Assembly: GCA_903872505.1 (NCBI GenBank)
Contig: CAIQKV010000092.1
Coordinates: 1 to 55,917, forward strand
DNA from: an uncultured Opitutia bacterium
GTDB taxonomy: Bacteria; Verrucomicrobiota; Verrucomicrobiia; Opitutales; Opitutaceae
Length of the DNA: 55,917 nt
Direction: 5' to 3'
In this document: piece by piece, positions 49,042 through 55,917 of the stretch
How the letters are laid out: each line of letters starts with the position of its first letter
How positions within the stretch are numbered: the first letter of the stretch is position 1
The notes under the pieces: generated by a model
The model's database searches: none
Told to the model about the DNA's origin: nothing
The model's input: the letters and a program-made list of their open reading frames with translations, nothing else
Made by a program: the position numbers and the translations under genes

Positions 49042-51728
49042 CCATCAACGGGCAGTCGCACCAGGTTCCCGAGGGCCTCACCATCAACGAGGCGCTGGGC
49101 CGGGTCGGCGTCGAGGTGCCCACGCTGTGCCACGACGACCGGATCGATCCCTACGGCTCGTGCCGGCTCTGCAGCGTCGAGGTCAAGGGTATGAATGCGC
49201 TCGCCACGGCGTGCAACACGCCGGTCCGCGATGGCATGGAGATCCAGACGCATTCGCCCGCGGTCGAGGGCGTGCGCCGCACGCTGCTGGGGTTGCTGGC
49301 CAAGGACTATCCCGCCGAGGCCGTCGCCGCGTTTCCCGACAAGCAGTTTCACCGCTACCTCAACCAGTACGGCGTGAAGGCCGGCGGCTCGCGCACCGCC
49401 CCGCTGCCCGACGTGCCGTTCATGCAGGACGCCTCGCACCCCTACATCAACGTCGACATGGCGCAGTGCGTCACGTGCTACCGCTGCGTGCGCATCTGCG
49501 AGGAGGTGCAGGGCCAGTTCGTCTGGAAGGCGTGGAACCGCGGCGCCACCACGCGCATCCTGCCGGTCCGCGGCGAGACGCTGCTCGACGGCGGCTGCGT
49601 CAGCTGCGGCGCGTGCGTCGACACCTGCCCGTCCGGGGCGCTGGAGGACCTCACCGTCCTCGCCCGCGGCCTGCCGACCGAGTGGACCAAGACCATCTGC
49701 TCGTATTGCGGCACCGGCTGCGAGGTGAACGTCGGCACGCGCGACGGCCAGATCACGACCATCCGCCCGTCCGACGGCCCGAGCAACCACGGCCACACCT
49801 GCGTGAAGGGGCGCTATGCCTTTGACTACGTCTACGCCGAGGAGCGCATCACCTCGCCGATGATCCGCCGCGACGGCGAATGGGTCGATGTCAGCTGGGA
49901 CGAGGTCATCAAGTACATTGCCGACCGGCTCGCCGCCATCGCGGCGCAGCACGGCCCGGACAGCGTCGGCATGCTCAGTTCCGCCCGCGGCACCAACGAG
50001 GAGAATTATGTCGCGCAGAAATTTGCCCGGGTCGTCATGGGTACGAACAACATCGATTGCTGCGCCCGGGTCTGCCACTCGCCCACCGCGGCGGCGATGA
50101 AGATGACGCTCGGCACGGGCGCCGCGACCAACTCGCTCGACGAGATCGAAATCGCCAAGACCATCCTCGTTTGCGGCGCCAACCCGACCGAGGGGCACCC
50201 CGTCACCGGGGCGCGCATCAAGCAGGCGGCCCGCCATGGCGCCAACCTCATCGTGATCGACCCGCGCGAGATCGAGCTCACGGAGTTCGCCACGCTGCAC
50301 CTGCAACTGCGACCCGGGACCAACGTCGCCCTGTTCAACGCGATGGGCGCGACCATCGTCGAGGAGGGCCTCGTCGACGAGGAGTTTCTCCGCACGCGCC
50401 TCACGGAGTTTGCGGAATACCGCGACTTCATCCGCGACTTCCTGCCGGAAAAGGTCGAGGCGATCTGCGGGGTGCCGGCCGCGAAGATCCGCCAGGCCGC
50501 GCGGCTCTACGCCACGGCCAAGCCCTCGCTCAGCGTCCACGGCCTCGGCATGACCGAGCATGTCCAGGGCACCGAGGGGATCATGGCCCTTGTCAACATC
50601 GCGCTGCTCACGGGCAACATCGGCAAGCCCGGCTCGGGCATCAACCCGCTGCGCGGCCAGAACAACGTGCAGGGCGCCCCGCACATGGGCTGCGAGCCGA
50701 AGCTCCTTGCCGGCTATGTCCCCCTCACCGAGGCGCGCGCCAAGTTCGAGGCGGCCTGGCACACCCCCCTCCCGACCCCCGCCGGGCTCAACATGTTCGA
50801 CATGCTGGAGGCGGCCACCACCGGCCGGTTCAAGGCCCTCTGGGCGATCGGCTACGATATCCTGATGACCAATCCCAACGCCCACGAGACGCGCCGGGCG
50901 CTGGGGCGGGTTGACCTGGTCATCGTGCAGGACCTCTTCCTCAACGCGACCGCGCGGGAATTCGGCGACGTCTTCCTGCCGGCCGCCTCGTCGTTCGAGA
51001 AGGACGGCACGTTCATGAACGGCGAGCGCCGCATCCAGCGCGTCCGTGGCGCCGCGAAGCCGCGGGGCCTGGCCCGCTCCGACTGGGAGATTGTCTGCGC
51101 GGTCGCCAAGGCCATGGGCAAGGGCGAACACTTTGCCTACCGCTCCGCCCAGGAGATCTGGGACGAGGTGCGCTCGCTCTGGCCGGAGGGCGCCGGCATC
51201 AGTTACGCCCGCCTCGACGAGTTGGGCGGCCTCCAGTGGCCCTGTTACGACGAAAACGATCCCGGCATGGCCATCATGCACACGGAGGAATTCACCCACG
51301 GCCGGACCACGGCGCTGCGCCGCATCGAATTCCTGCCCCCGCCGGACGTCCGGAGCCCGGAATATCCCTTCGTCCTCACCACGGGGCGCAACCTCTTCCA
51401 GTACAACGCCGCCACCCAGACCGGCCGGACGCCCAACGGCCGCATGGCCACGACGGATTTTCTCCAGCTGGCGCCGGAGGATGCCGCCCGGCTCGGGATC
51501 GGCGACGGGGAGATCGTGCGGCTGGGCAGCCGGCAGGGCTCCGCCGAACTCCCGGTGCGCATCAGTGGCACGGTCAAACCGGGAGAGGTCTACACCACCT
51601 TTCATTGCGCGCGGGTGTTCCTTAACCAGATCACCACCTCGCAGCGCGACCGCTACACCATGACGCCCGAGTACAAAGTCACTGCGGTGAAGGTGGACAA
51701 GCTGGCGGCCCGGCCGGTTCAGGCCTGA
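49029..51728 (+). CDS. Formate dehydrogenase catalytic subunit (molybdopterin)
   Basis: The 899-residue protein oxidises formate to CO2 at a bis-MGD molybdenum or tungsten centre. N-terminal [2Fe-2S] (VPTLCHDDRIDPYGSCRLCS), His-cysteine and ferredoxin-type [4Fe-4S] motifs (CVTCYRCVRICEEVQGQ, CVSCGACVDTCPSGAL) are followed by the CSYCGTGC domain. The metal ligand is Cys in CARVCHSPT, not selenocysteine. PRE, GTNN and NPLRGQNNVQG segments are typical of NAD-linked FdhA/FdsA. It overlaps the diaphorase gene start by 13 bases. FdhD and Mo-cofactor genes are not nearby. Confidence 0.95.
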   Translation: MLQITINGQSHQVPEGLTINEALGRVGVEVPTLCHDDRIDPYGSCRLCSVEVKGMNALATACNTPVRDGMEIQTHSPAVEGVRRTLLGLLAKDYPAEAVAAFPDKQFHRYLNQYGVKAGGSRTAPLPDVPFMQDASHPYINVDMAQCVTCYRCVRICEEVQGQFVWKAWNRGATTRILPVRGETLLDGGCVSCGACVDTCPSGALEDLTVLARGLPTEWTKTICSYCGTGCEVNVGTRDGQITTIRPSDGPSNHGHTCVKGRYAFDYVYAEERITSPMIRRDGEWVDVSWDEVIKYIADRLAAIAAQHGPDSVGMLSSARGTNEENYVAQKFARVVMGTNNIDCCARVCHSPTAAAMKMTLGTGAATNSLDEIEIAKTILVCGANPTEGHPVTGARIKQAARHGANLIVIDPREIELTEFATLHLQLRPGTNVALFNAMGATIVEEGLVDEEFLRTRLTEFAEYRDFIRDFLPEKVEAICGVPAAKIRQAARLYATAKPSLSVHGLGMTEHVQGTEGIMALVNIALLTGNIGKPGSGINPLRGQNNVQGAPHMGCEPKLLAGYVPLTEARAKFEAAWHTPLPTPAGLNMFDMLEAATTGRFKALWAIGYDILMTNPNAHETRRALGRVDLVIVQDLFLNATAREFGDVFLPAASSFEKDGTFMNGERRIQRVRGAAKPRGLARSDWEIVCAVAKAMGKGEHFAYRSAQEIWDEVRSLWPEGAGISYARLDELGGLQWPCYDENDPGMAIMHTEEFTHGRTTALRRIEFLPPPDVRSPEYPFVLTTGRNLFQYNAATQTGRTPNGRMATTDFLQLAPEDAARLGIGDGEIVRLGSRQGSAELPVRISGTVKPGEVYTTFHCARVFLNQITTSQRDRYTMTPEYKVTAVKVDKLAARPVQA

Positions 51729-51791
51729 GCCTGCGCCGGTCCGGAGGCGCTGCCGCCGGGCCTTGCAACCGCTTCGGAAACAACCCCTTCC

Positions 51792-51820
51792 TTGACAACG
51801 GTGCGGGCCGGGCCAGTGCT
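51792..51820 (+). promoter_or_regulatory. Candidate promoter ahead of the DUF3016 gene
   Basis: A consensus TTGACA (51792-51797) is followed 17 bases later by AGTGCT, a weak -10. The ATG is at 51875. A GC-rich hairpin (CCCGGG-n7-CCCGGG, 51823-51841) stands between them. Confidence 0.3.
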
Positions 51821-51874
51821 TGCCCGGGAAATTCGCCCGGGAACCAATCCGCGCCTTTGGCAGTCAGAATCACC

Positions 51875-52408
51875 ATGAAGACTACTCTGCGCCTGTTTCT
51901 CAGTGCCCTGATCGGCATTTTATTCGCGGGGGTGGCAGCCGCAGCGGCCCCGGCGGCAAAGACCAACACCTGGGTCGAGGTGATCTTCCTGCATCCGGAA
52001 AATTACACGGATGTCCGTGATGCCTTCGGGGCGTCCGAAATGGGCCGCGAGGGGATTCTCACGCAGCTCCGGGACTACCTGGTGCGCCGGACCATGACCT
52101 GCGTGCCCGACGGGCAAAAGCTCACGATCACCTTCACCGACATCGACCTGGCCGGCGATTATGAGCCGTGGCACGGCGCAGAGGCGATGGACGTCCGCGT
52201 GGTGAAGGAAATCTATCCGCCCAAGCTGGACCTCGAGTTCAAGCTCACGAGCGCCGACGGCAAGGTCGTCAAGGAAGGCAAGCGCCAGCTGCGCGACCTC
52301 CTCTTCATGTCGCGGCTCTCTCTCAACCGCGATGATCCGCTCCATTTCGAGAAATCCATGCTCGAGGATTGGCTCCGCAAGGAATTCTCGCCCGCGAAGT
52401 CGGGCTGA
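51875..52408 (+). CDS. DUF3016 family exported protein
   Basis: The 177-residue protein starts MKTTLRLFLSALIGILFAGV with a signal peptide. The mature part has VEVIFLHPENYTDVRDAFGA, LTITFTDIDLAGDYEPWHG and LDLEFKLTSADGKVVKEGKR, which match DUF3016. The function of the family is unknown; many members are near envelope or stress genes. The ATG at 51875 was chosen over one 18 bases upstream. A strong terminator follows. Confidence 0.85.
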   Translation: MKTTLRLFLSALIGILFAGVAAAAAPAAKTNTWVEVIFLHPENYTDVRDAFGASEMGREGILTQLRDYLVRRTMTCVPDGQKLTITFTDIDLAGDYEPWHGAEAMDVRVVKEIYPPKLDLEFKLTSADGKVVKEGKRQLRDLLFMSRLSLNRDDPLHFEKSMLEDWLRKEFSPAKSG

Positions 52409-52434
52409 GACCCGCCCCTCGGCCGTTTTTTTCC

Positions 52435-52465
52435 GCCGCGCGACCCAACACCGCGCGGCTTTTTT
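52435..52465 (+). terminator. Intrinsic terminator after the DUF3016 gene
   Basis: The stem GCCGCGCG/CGCGCGGC (52435-52442 and 52452-52459) with a short loop is followed by six T residues. It stands 26 bases after the stop codon. Confidence 0.9.
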
Positions 52466-52568
52466 GTCCGGCGCTGATGGCCAGCCTTGCGGTCGCCAGC
52501 CGGAGCCGCCAGCGTGGTGACCAGCCAGTTCCTTCCACCGAAACCCTCGTCGCCCAGTTTTTCGCCCC

Positions 52569-53318
52569 ATGAAAATTCCCGCCTTCTCCCTGCGCTGCGG
52601 TCTGCTGCTGACCGCCTTGGCCCTGATCACCGGTACCGCCGTATCCGCCGCCGAATCCTTTGAAGGCCGCGTCCACATGGATGTGACCGCCGGCAAGAAA
52701 AAGGAGAAGATGGGGCTCGATTACACCATGAAGGACGGGAAATTGCGCATGGATCCCCAGCTGCCGGAAGGGAAGGGCCGCAATGGCGGCGGGATGGGCA
52801 TGATTTTCGATCCGCAGGCCCGGGAGATGATCATCCTCATGGATATGAACGGCCAAAAGATGTTTATGCGTCGCCCGATTCCCCAGCCGACCGCCGGGCA
52901 GGCCGGCCAGGCGCGCGAGGGCCACAACGTGTCGCCGCCCGTGGCCACCGGCCGCACCGAGATGATCGCCGGTTACCAGGCGACGGAATACCGCCTGACG
53001 GCGGAAAAGGGCGAGATCATCGAGCTGTGGCTCGCGAAAGGCCTCGGGCCGTTCATGTCCTACTCGGGGGGAAACCCGATGATGGGCGGCGGCCGCGGCG
53101 CACCCCCTCCGGGCTGGGAAAGTTTCGTCCGCGACGGCAATGCGTTCCCGATGCGCGTGGTGTCGCACGGCACCGACGGCGGGGAGACGATGCGGATGGA
53201 AGTGACCAAGGTCGACAAGTCCCCGGTGCCGGCCTCGCTCTTCTCGACCGAGGGTTACAGCGAGTTTTCCATCCCTGGCATGGGCGGTGGCGGCTTCAAT
53301 CTGTTCAAGAACAACTGA
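52569..53318 (+). CDS. DUF4412 family exported protein
   Basis: The 249-residue protein starts with a signal peptide (MKIPAFSLRCGLLLTALALI ... AVSAAES). The mature part (FEGRVHMDVTAGKKKEKMGL, MKDGKLRMDPQLPEGKG, MIFDPQAREMIILMDMNGQK, GYQATEYRLTAEKGEIIELW) matches DUF4412, a lipoprotein-like fold of LolA/LppX-type half barrels. It is rich in Met and Gly (GNPMMGGGRGAPPP, PGMGGGGFNLF). Function is unknown; metal or lipid binding might be guessed from Met content. The S4 protein gene starts 10 bases later. Confidence 0.78.
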   Translation: MKIPAFSLRCGLLLTALALITGTAVSAAESFEGRVHMDVTAGKKKEKMGLDYTMKDGKLRMDPQLPEGKGRNGGGMGMIFDPQAREMIILMDMNGQKMFMRRPIPQPTAGQAGQAREGHNVSPPVATGRTEMIAGYQATEYRLTAEKGEIIELWLAKGLGPFMSYSGGNPMMGGGRGAPPPGWESFVRDGNAFPMRVVSHGTDGGETMRMEVTKVDKSPVPASLFSTEGYSEFSIPGMGGGGFNLFKNN

Positions 53319-53328
53319 AAGGTTTGGC

Positions 53329-53697
53329 GTGACCGCCCGGCTCGACAAATGGCTGTGGGCGGTGCGGCTATTCAAGACTCGCGCCTTGGCGGCCGCCGCC
53401 ATCCGCACGGGCGCGGTCGAAATCGGCGGCAACCCCGCCAAGCCCTCCCGTGAGGTGCACGCCGGCGAAACCGTGACCGTGCGCCAGGGCGTGGTGTTGC
53501 GCACGCTGCAAGTGGTGGGGGTGCCGGTTTCGCGGGTGGGGGCCAAGCTGGTGCCGTTGTATTGCACGGACCTGACCCCCGCGGCGGAGTTCGAGAAGGG
53601 GCGCGAGCAACGGCTCGGGCAGTTTCTCCCGCGCGCGCCGGGCCTCGGCCGGCCGACCAAGCGCGACCGGCGGCTGCTGGATCGGCTCTTTGAGTAA
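53329..53697 (+). CDS. S4 domain RNA-binding protein (Hsp15-like)
   Basis: The 122-residue protein, from a GTG at 53329, starts VTARLDKWLWAVRLFKTRAL, the typical start of Hsp15-like ribosome-associated S4 proteins. The S4 core includes AAIRTGAVEIGGNPAKPSRE and VHAGETVTVRQGVV. A basic tail (LGRPTKRDRRLLDRLFE) follows. In E. coli, Hsp15 rescues nascent chains on dissociated 50S subunits. The GTG is preceded by an AAAGG ribosome binding site inside the previous gene's end region, one of few clear ones in this window. An upstream ATG at 53287 overlaps the DUF4412 gene and looks unlikely. Confidence 0.85.
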   Translation: MTARLDKWLWAVRLFKTRALAAAAIRTGAVEIGGNPAKPSREVHAGETVTVRQGVVLRTLQVVGVPVSRVGAKLVPLYCTDLTPAAEFEKGREQRLGQFLPRAPGLGRPTKRDRRLLDRLFE

Positions 53698-53789
53698 AAT
53701 CCACTCGATCTTATATGTGGAACCCAGGAAAACTGGAAAAAGGCATCGCGTGCCGGGCGTGGTTCCTGATTTCCTGAGTTCCACCTTGC

Positions 53790-54203
53790 ATGAACGTCTA
53801 TTCCAAGTTTGAGACCGAGCTGTCGGTCCGTCCCGACGACATCGACCTCTACCAGCACGTCCACTCGACGCGCTACCTCGACTATGTGCTGGCGGCGCGG
53901 TTCGAGCAGATGGAGCGGTGTTACAAGATGCCCATGCAGGCGTTCGCGACGCTGGGCCTCGGCTGGTTCATGGCCTCGGCCACCATCCATTTCAAACGTC
54001 CCCTGGGCTGGGGTGACCGGATGGTGGTGCGCACCTGGATCCAGCAGTTCACCGCGACGGGCTGCCGCGTGGCGTTCGAGATCGAGAAGCTGCCCACCGG
54101 CAAACGGGTGTGCGACGGGCACTGCGACTACACGCTGGTCACCCTGGCCACCGGCCGGGCGACGGATCTTCCGGCTGAATTTCGCGAGAAGTATTCGATC
54201 TAA
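53790..54203 (+). CDS. Acyl-CoA thioesterase, hotdog fold (4-hydroxybenzoyl-CoA type)
   Basis: The 137-residue protein starts MNVYSKFETELSVRPDDIDL. The signature YQHVHSTRYLDYVLAARFEQ follows, where Asp-x-Asp/His in the DDIDLYQHVHS stretch gives the usual catalytic acid and base of YbgC/4-hydroxybenzoyl-CoA thioesterases. FKRPLGWGDRMVVRTWIQQF forms the hotdog strands. The substrate, probably a short or aromatic acyl-CoA, is unknown. It lies 92 bases after the S4 gene. Confidence 0.85.
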   Translation: MNVYSKFETELSVRPDDIDLYQHVHSTRYLDYVLAARFEQMERCYKMPMQAFATLGLGWFMASATIHFKRPLGWGDRMVVRTWIQQFTATGCRVAFEIEKLPTGKRVCDGHCDYTLVTLATGRATDLPAEFREKYSI

Positions 54204-54403
54204 GCGCTTGGTGGGGCGCGTTTCCCAGCGATTAGCCTTGCTATTGGCGGCGGGATCTATGCCTTCAGCAACTTATCGATAGAGACAACGTAAGATGACA
54301 GCATCTGGTGAGTCGTAGGCTGAGCGTATGCTTAAGTGATGATTTCGAAACCCACGGTGGGAACGGTACTGGCAGCGAGCGGTAGGATCTTCGAGACATC
54401 ACA
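54204..54403 (+). other. 200-base leader region ahead of the RRM gene
   Basis: This gap holds no gene that I can support. An inverted repeat CCCAC-G-GTGGG (near 54351-54361) and several A+T-rich stretches are visible. Its length would allow a long structured leader for the RRM mRNA, a known feature of cold-shock-type RNA-binding protein genes; this is inferred only from analogy. Confidence 0.35.
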
Positions 54404-54778
54404 ATGGGTAATTCAAAACTATACGTCGGCAACCTGTCGTTCAAGACCACCGAGGATGAGCTTCGCGCCGCCTTCGGCCAGTTCGGCACCGTCACGGATC
54501 TGTACGTCGCCATGGACAAGATGACCGGCCGCCCCCGCGGCTTCGCGTTCATCACCATGGGCACCGAGGAAGAGGCGAAGGCCGCTACCGAGAAGATGAA
54601 CGGCACCGATCTCGGTGGCCGTCAGCTCACGGTCAATGAGGCCCGTCCCAAGGAAGAGCGCCCGGGTGGCGGCTTCGGCGGCGGCGGTCGTGGCTTCGGC
54701 GGCGGTGGCGGCGAACGCCGTGGCGGCTTCGGCGGCGGCGGTGGCGGCGGCCGCGATCGCGGCGAGCGCCGTTACTAA
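54404..54778 (+). CDS. Glycine-rich RRM RNA-binding protein
   Basis: The 124-residue protein has one RNA recognition motif. RNP-2 reads LYVGNL (about residues 6-11) and RNP-1 RGFAFITM (about 45-52), followed by a C-terminal Gly/Arg-rich tail ([20 protein letters not shown] and more). Bacterial proteins of this type are often cold-induced and act as RNA chaperones. It is followed by an intrinsic terminator and then a DEAD-box helicase gene in the same direction. Confidence 0.95.
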   Translation: MGNSKLYVGNLSFKTTEDELRAAFGQFGTVTDLYVAMDKMTGRPRGFAFITMGTEEEAKAATEKMNGTDLGGRQLTVNEARPKEERPGGGFGGGGRGFGGGGGERRGGFGGGGGGGRDRGERRY

Positions 54779-54808
54779 TCGATTCGTTTTCACGAACTGA
54801 TTTTCGAG

Positions 54809-54840
54809 GGACGGAGCTCCTTTGGGGCTCCGTCCTTTTT
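54809..54840 (+). terminator. Intrinsic terminator after the RRM gene
   Basis: The stem GGACGGAGC/GCTCCGTCC (54809-54817 and 54827-54835) with a short loop is followed by a T-run. It stands 31 bases after the stop codon of the RRM gene. Confidence 0.92.
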
Positions 54841-54883
54841 CTTTTCCCGTTTTCATCCGCCGCCCGACTGCGGCCCTTCGTTT

Positions 54884-55917
54884 ATGCCTTTCAAAGCCCT
54901 TCAACTTTCCGATCCCGTGCTCCGCGGCGTGTCCGCCGCCGGTTACACCGATCCCACCCCCATCCAGCTGCGCGCCATTCCCGTGGTGCTCGGCGGCGGC
55001 GACCTCATCGCCTCCGCCCAGACCGGCACCGGCAAGACCGCGGCGTTCGCGCTGCCCGTGCTCACGCGCCTCGGCGCCCACGGCCGCACCCGCGTGCTCG
55101 TGCTCGAGCCCACCCGCGAACTCGCCGCCCAGGTCGAGACCGCCTTCCGCGACTTCGCCCGCTTCACCGATCTCCGCACCGTCGCCATCTTTGGCGGCGT
55201 CGGCTACGGCAACCAGCGCGCCGAGCTCAAGCGCGGTGTCGACATCATCGTCGCCACGCCCGGCCGCCTGATGGACTACCTCAAGGAGCGCACCATCAGC
55301 CTCGCGGACATCAACATCCTCATTCTCGACGAGGTCGACCGCATGCTCGACATGGGCTTCCTGCCCGTCGTGAAGGACATCGTCGCCCGTTGCCCGCGCG
55401 AGCGCCAGACGCTGTTCTTTTCCGCCACCGTGCCGCCCGAGATTGCCGCCGTGGCGTCCTTCGCGCTGCGCAATCCGACCAAGGTCGAGATCGGCATCGC
55501 CCGCTCCGTCAACGAGTCCGTCAAGCACGCGCTCTATCCGGTCGCCGCGGACCAGAAATTCGAACTGCTCGAGGCGCTGCTCGCGAAGACCGACTTCGAC
55601 AGCGTCCTCGTGTTCTCCCGCACCAAGCACGGCGCCGACAAGATCGCGCGCCGGCTCAAGGCCGCCAACCACTCGGTCGCCGTCCTGCATGCCAACCGCT
55701 CGCAGAACCAGCGCATGGAGGCCCTTGCCGGCTTCAAGTCCGGCAAGTATGAGGTGATGGTCGCCACCGACATCGCCGCGCGCGGCATCGACGTCGCCGA
55801 CATCTCGCACGTCATCAACTACGACGTGCCGGAAAAGCCCGAGGACTACGTCCACCGCATCGGCCGCACCGGCCGGGCACAGGCCGTGGGCGACGCGTTC
55901 ACGCTCGTCACGCCGGA
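54884..55917 (+). CDS. DEAD-box RNA helicase (DEVD variant; C-terminus outside window)
   Basis: The visible 344 codons hold both RecA-like domains. The Q-motif is in YTDPTPIQLRAIP, motif I in AQTGTGKTAAF, Ia in PTRELA, Ib in TPGRLM. Motif II is DEVD at residues 149-152 instead of DEAD. Motif III is SAT, motif V TDIAARGID and motif VI HRIGRTGRA. The reading frame continues past the window edge, so a C-terminal extension cannot be seen. Together with the RRM gene just upstream it suggests an RNA-remodelling pair. It has its own start after the terminator; a pyrimidine-rich leader precedes the ATG. Confidence 0.95.
   Translation, partial: MPFKALQLSDPVLRGVSAAGYTDPTPIQLRAIPVVLGGGDLIASAQTGTGKTAAFALPVLTRLGAHGRTRVLVLEPTRELAAQVETAFRDFARFTDLRTVAIFGGVGYGNQRAELKRGVDIIVATPGRLMDYLKERTISLADINILILDEVDRMLDMGFLPVVKDIVARCPRERQTLFFSATVPPEIAAVASFALRNPTKVEIGIARSVNESVKHALYPVAADQKFELLEALLAKTDFDSVLVFSRTKHGADKIARRLKAANHSVAVLHANRSQNQRMEALAGFKSGKYEVMVATDIAARGIDVADISHVINYDVPEKPEDYVHRIGRTGRAQAVGDAFTLVTP

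Noticed and set aside
50070..50090. Possible selenocysteine in the formate dehydrogenase
   Set aside because: The metal-ligand codon in CARVCHSPT is an ordinary Cys codon and no in-frame TGA is present.
49008..51605. 865-codon minus-strand frame across the formate dehydrogenase gene
   Set aside because: Same antisense effect; no motifs, and the plus-strand catalytic subunit is certain.

Overview
The window looks like part of a chromosome of a high-GC bacterium of the Verrucomicrobia, most likely an Opitutaceae-type organism. This is an inference from the protein mix (several planctomycete/verrucomicrobial-style phytanoyl-CoA dioxygenase-like proteins, two DUF5069 proteins, DUF3016, a two-gene formate dehydrogenase) and from gene order, not from a marker search. 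No phage, integrase, transposase, CRISPR array, rRNA or tRNA was seen. Most start codons lack a Shine-Dalgarno sequence and follow pyrimidine-rich leaders.

Region 1 (1-7.7 kb, minus strand) reads mnmE, mnmG, trmB, atpB, atpE, atpF, atpH, atpA. Such a grouping of tRNA-modification and F-type ATP synthase genes is typical near the replication origin. It contains two ParB-site-like sequences, one in mnmG and a weaker one in mnmE. The atpF-atpH gap holds a long near-perfect hairpin and AtpH is unusually short.

Region 2 (7.8-17.5 kb) holds pdxH, a three-gene ABC export system (ATPase, FtsX-type permease, membrane fusion protein), a small lipoprotein, a GH43-like enzyme, recA, a sugar-nucleotide epimerase and a phytanoyl-CoA dioxygenase-like protein. 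recA is interrupted by an in-frame TAG at a very conserved position, while everything downstream stays in frame.

Region 3 (17.6-26.2 kb) holds a CGWS glutaredoxin, gltB-gltD (GOGAT), an XRE regulator resembling mobile mystery protein A with repeated operator-like sites, mgsA, a DUF5069 gene, and a 15-codon lysine-rich ORF on the minus strand with a ribosome binding site and a textbook terminator.

Region 4 (26.4-32.3 kb) holds a Gfo/Idh/MocA oxidoreductase with an AraC regulator, divergent from a PhyH-like gene; a cluster of palindromic REP-like repeats; a conserved protein of uncertain function; and a sugar kinase/SIS pair probably for amino-sugar use.

Region 5 (32.4-43.6 kb) holds two tandem S9-family prolyl oligopeptidase paralogs. 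The second has lost the catalytic Ser and His and the HGGP motif. A 75-bp copy of the 3' end of the next methyltransferase gene lies between them, which marks the tandem duplication. Then come DUF481 and DUF1223 proteins, a large FAD/Fe-S dehydrogenase, an isoprenylcysteine-methyltransferase-like protein and upp.

Region 6 (43.6-55.9 kb) holds a penicillin acylase family protein coupled to gluconokinase, a second DUF5069 protein, a small membrane protein, a two-gene NAD-linked formate dehydrogenase, exported DUF3016 and DUF4412 proteins, an Hsp15-like S4 protein, a hotdog thioesterase, a glycine-rich RRM protein and a DEAD-box (DEVD) helicase cut by the window end.
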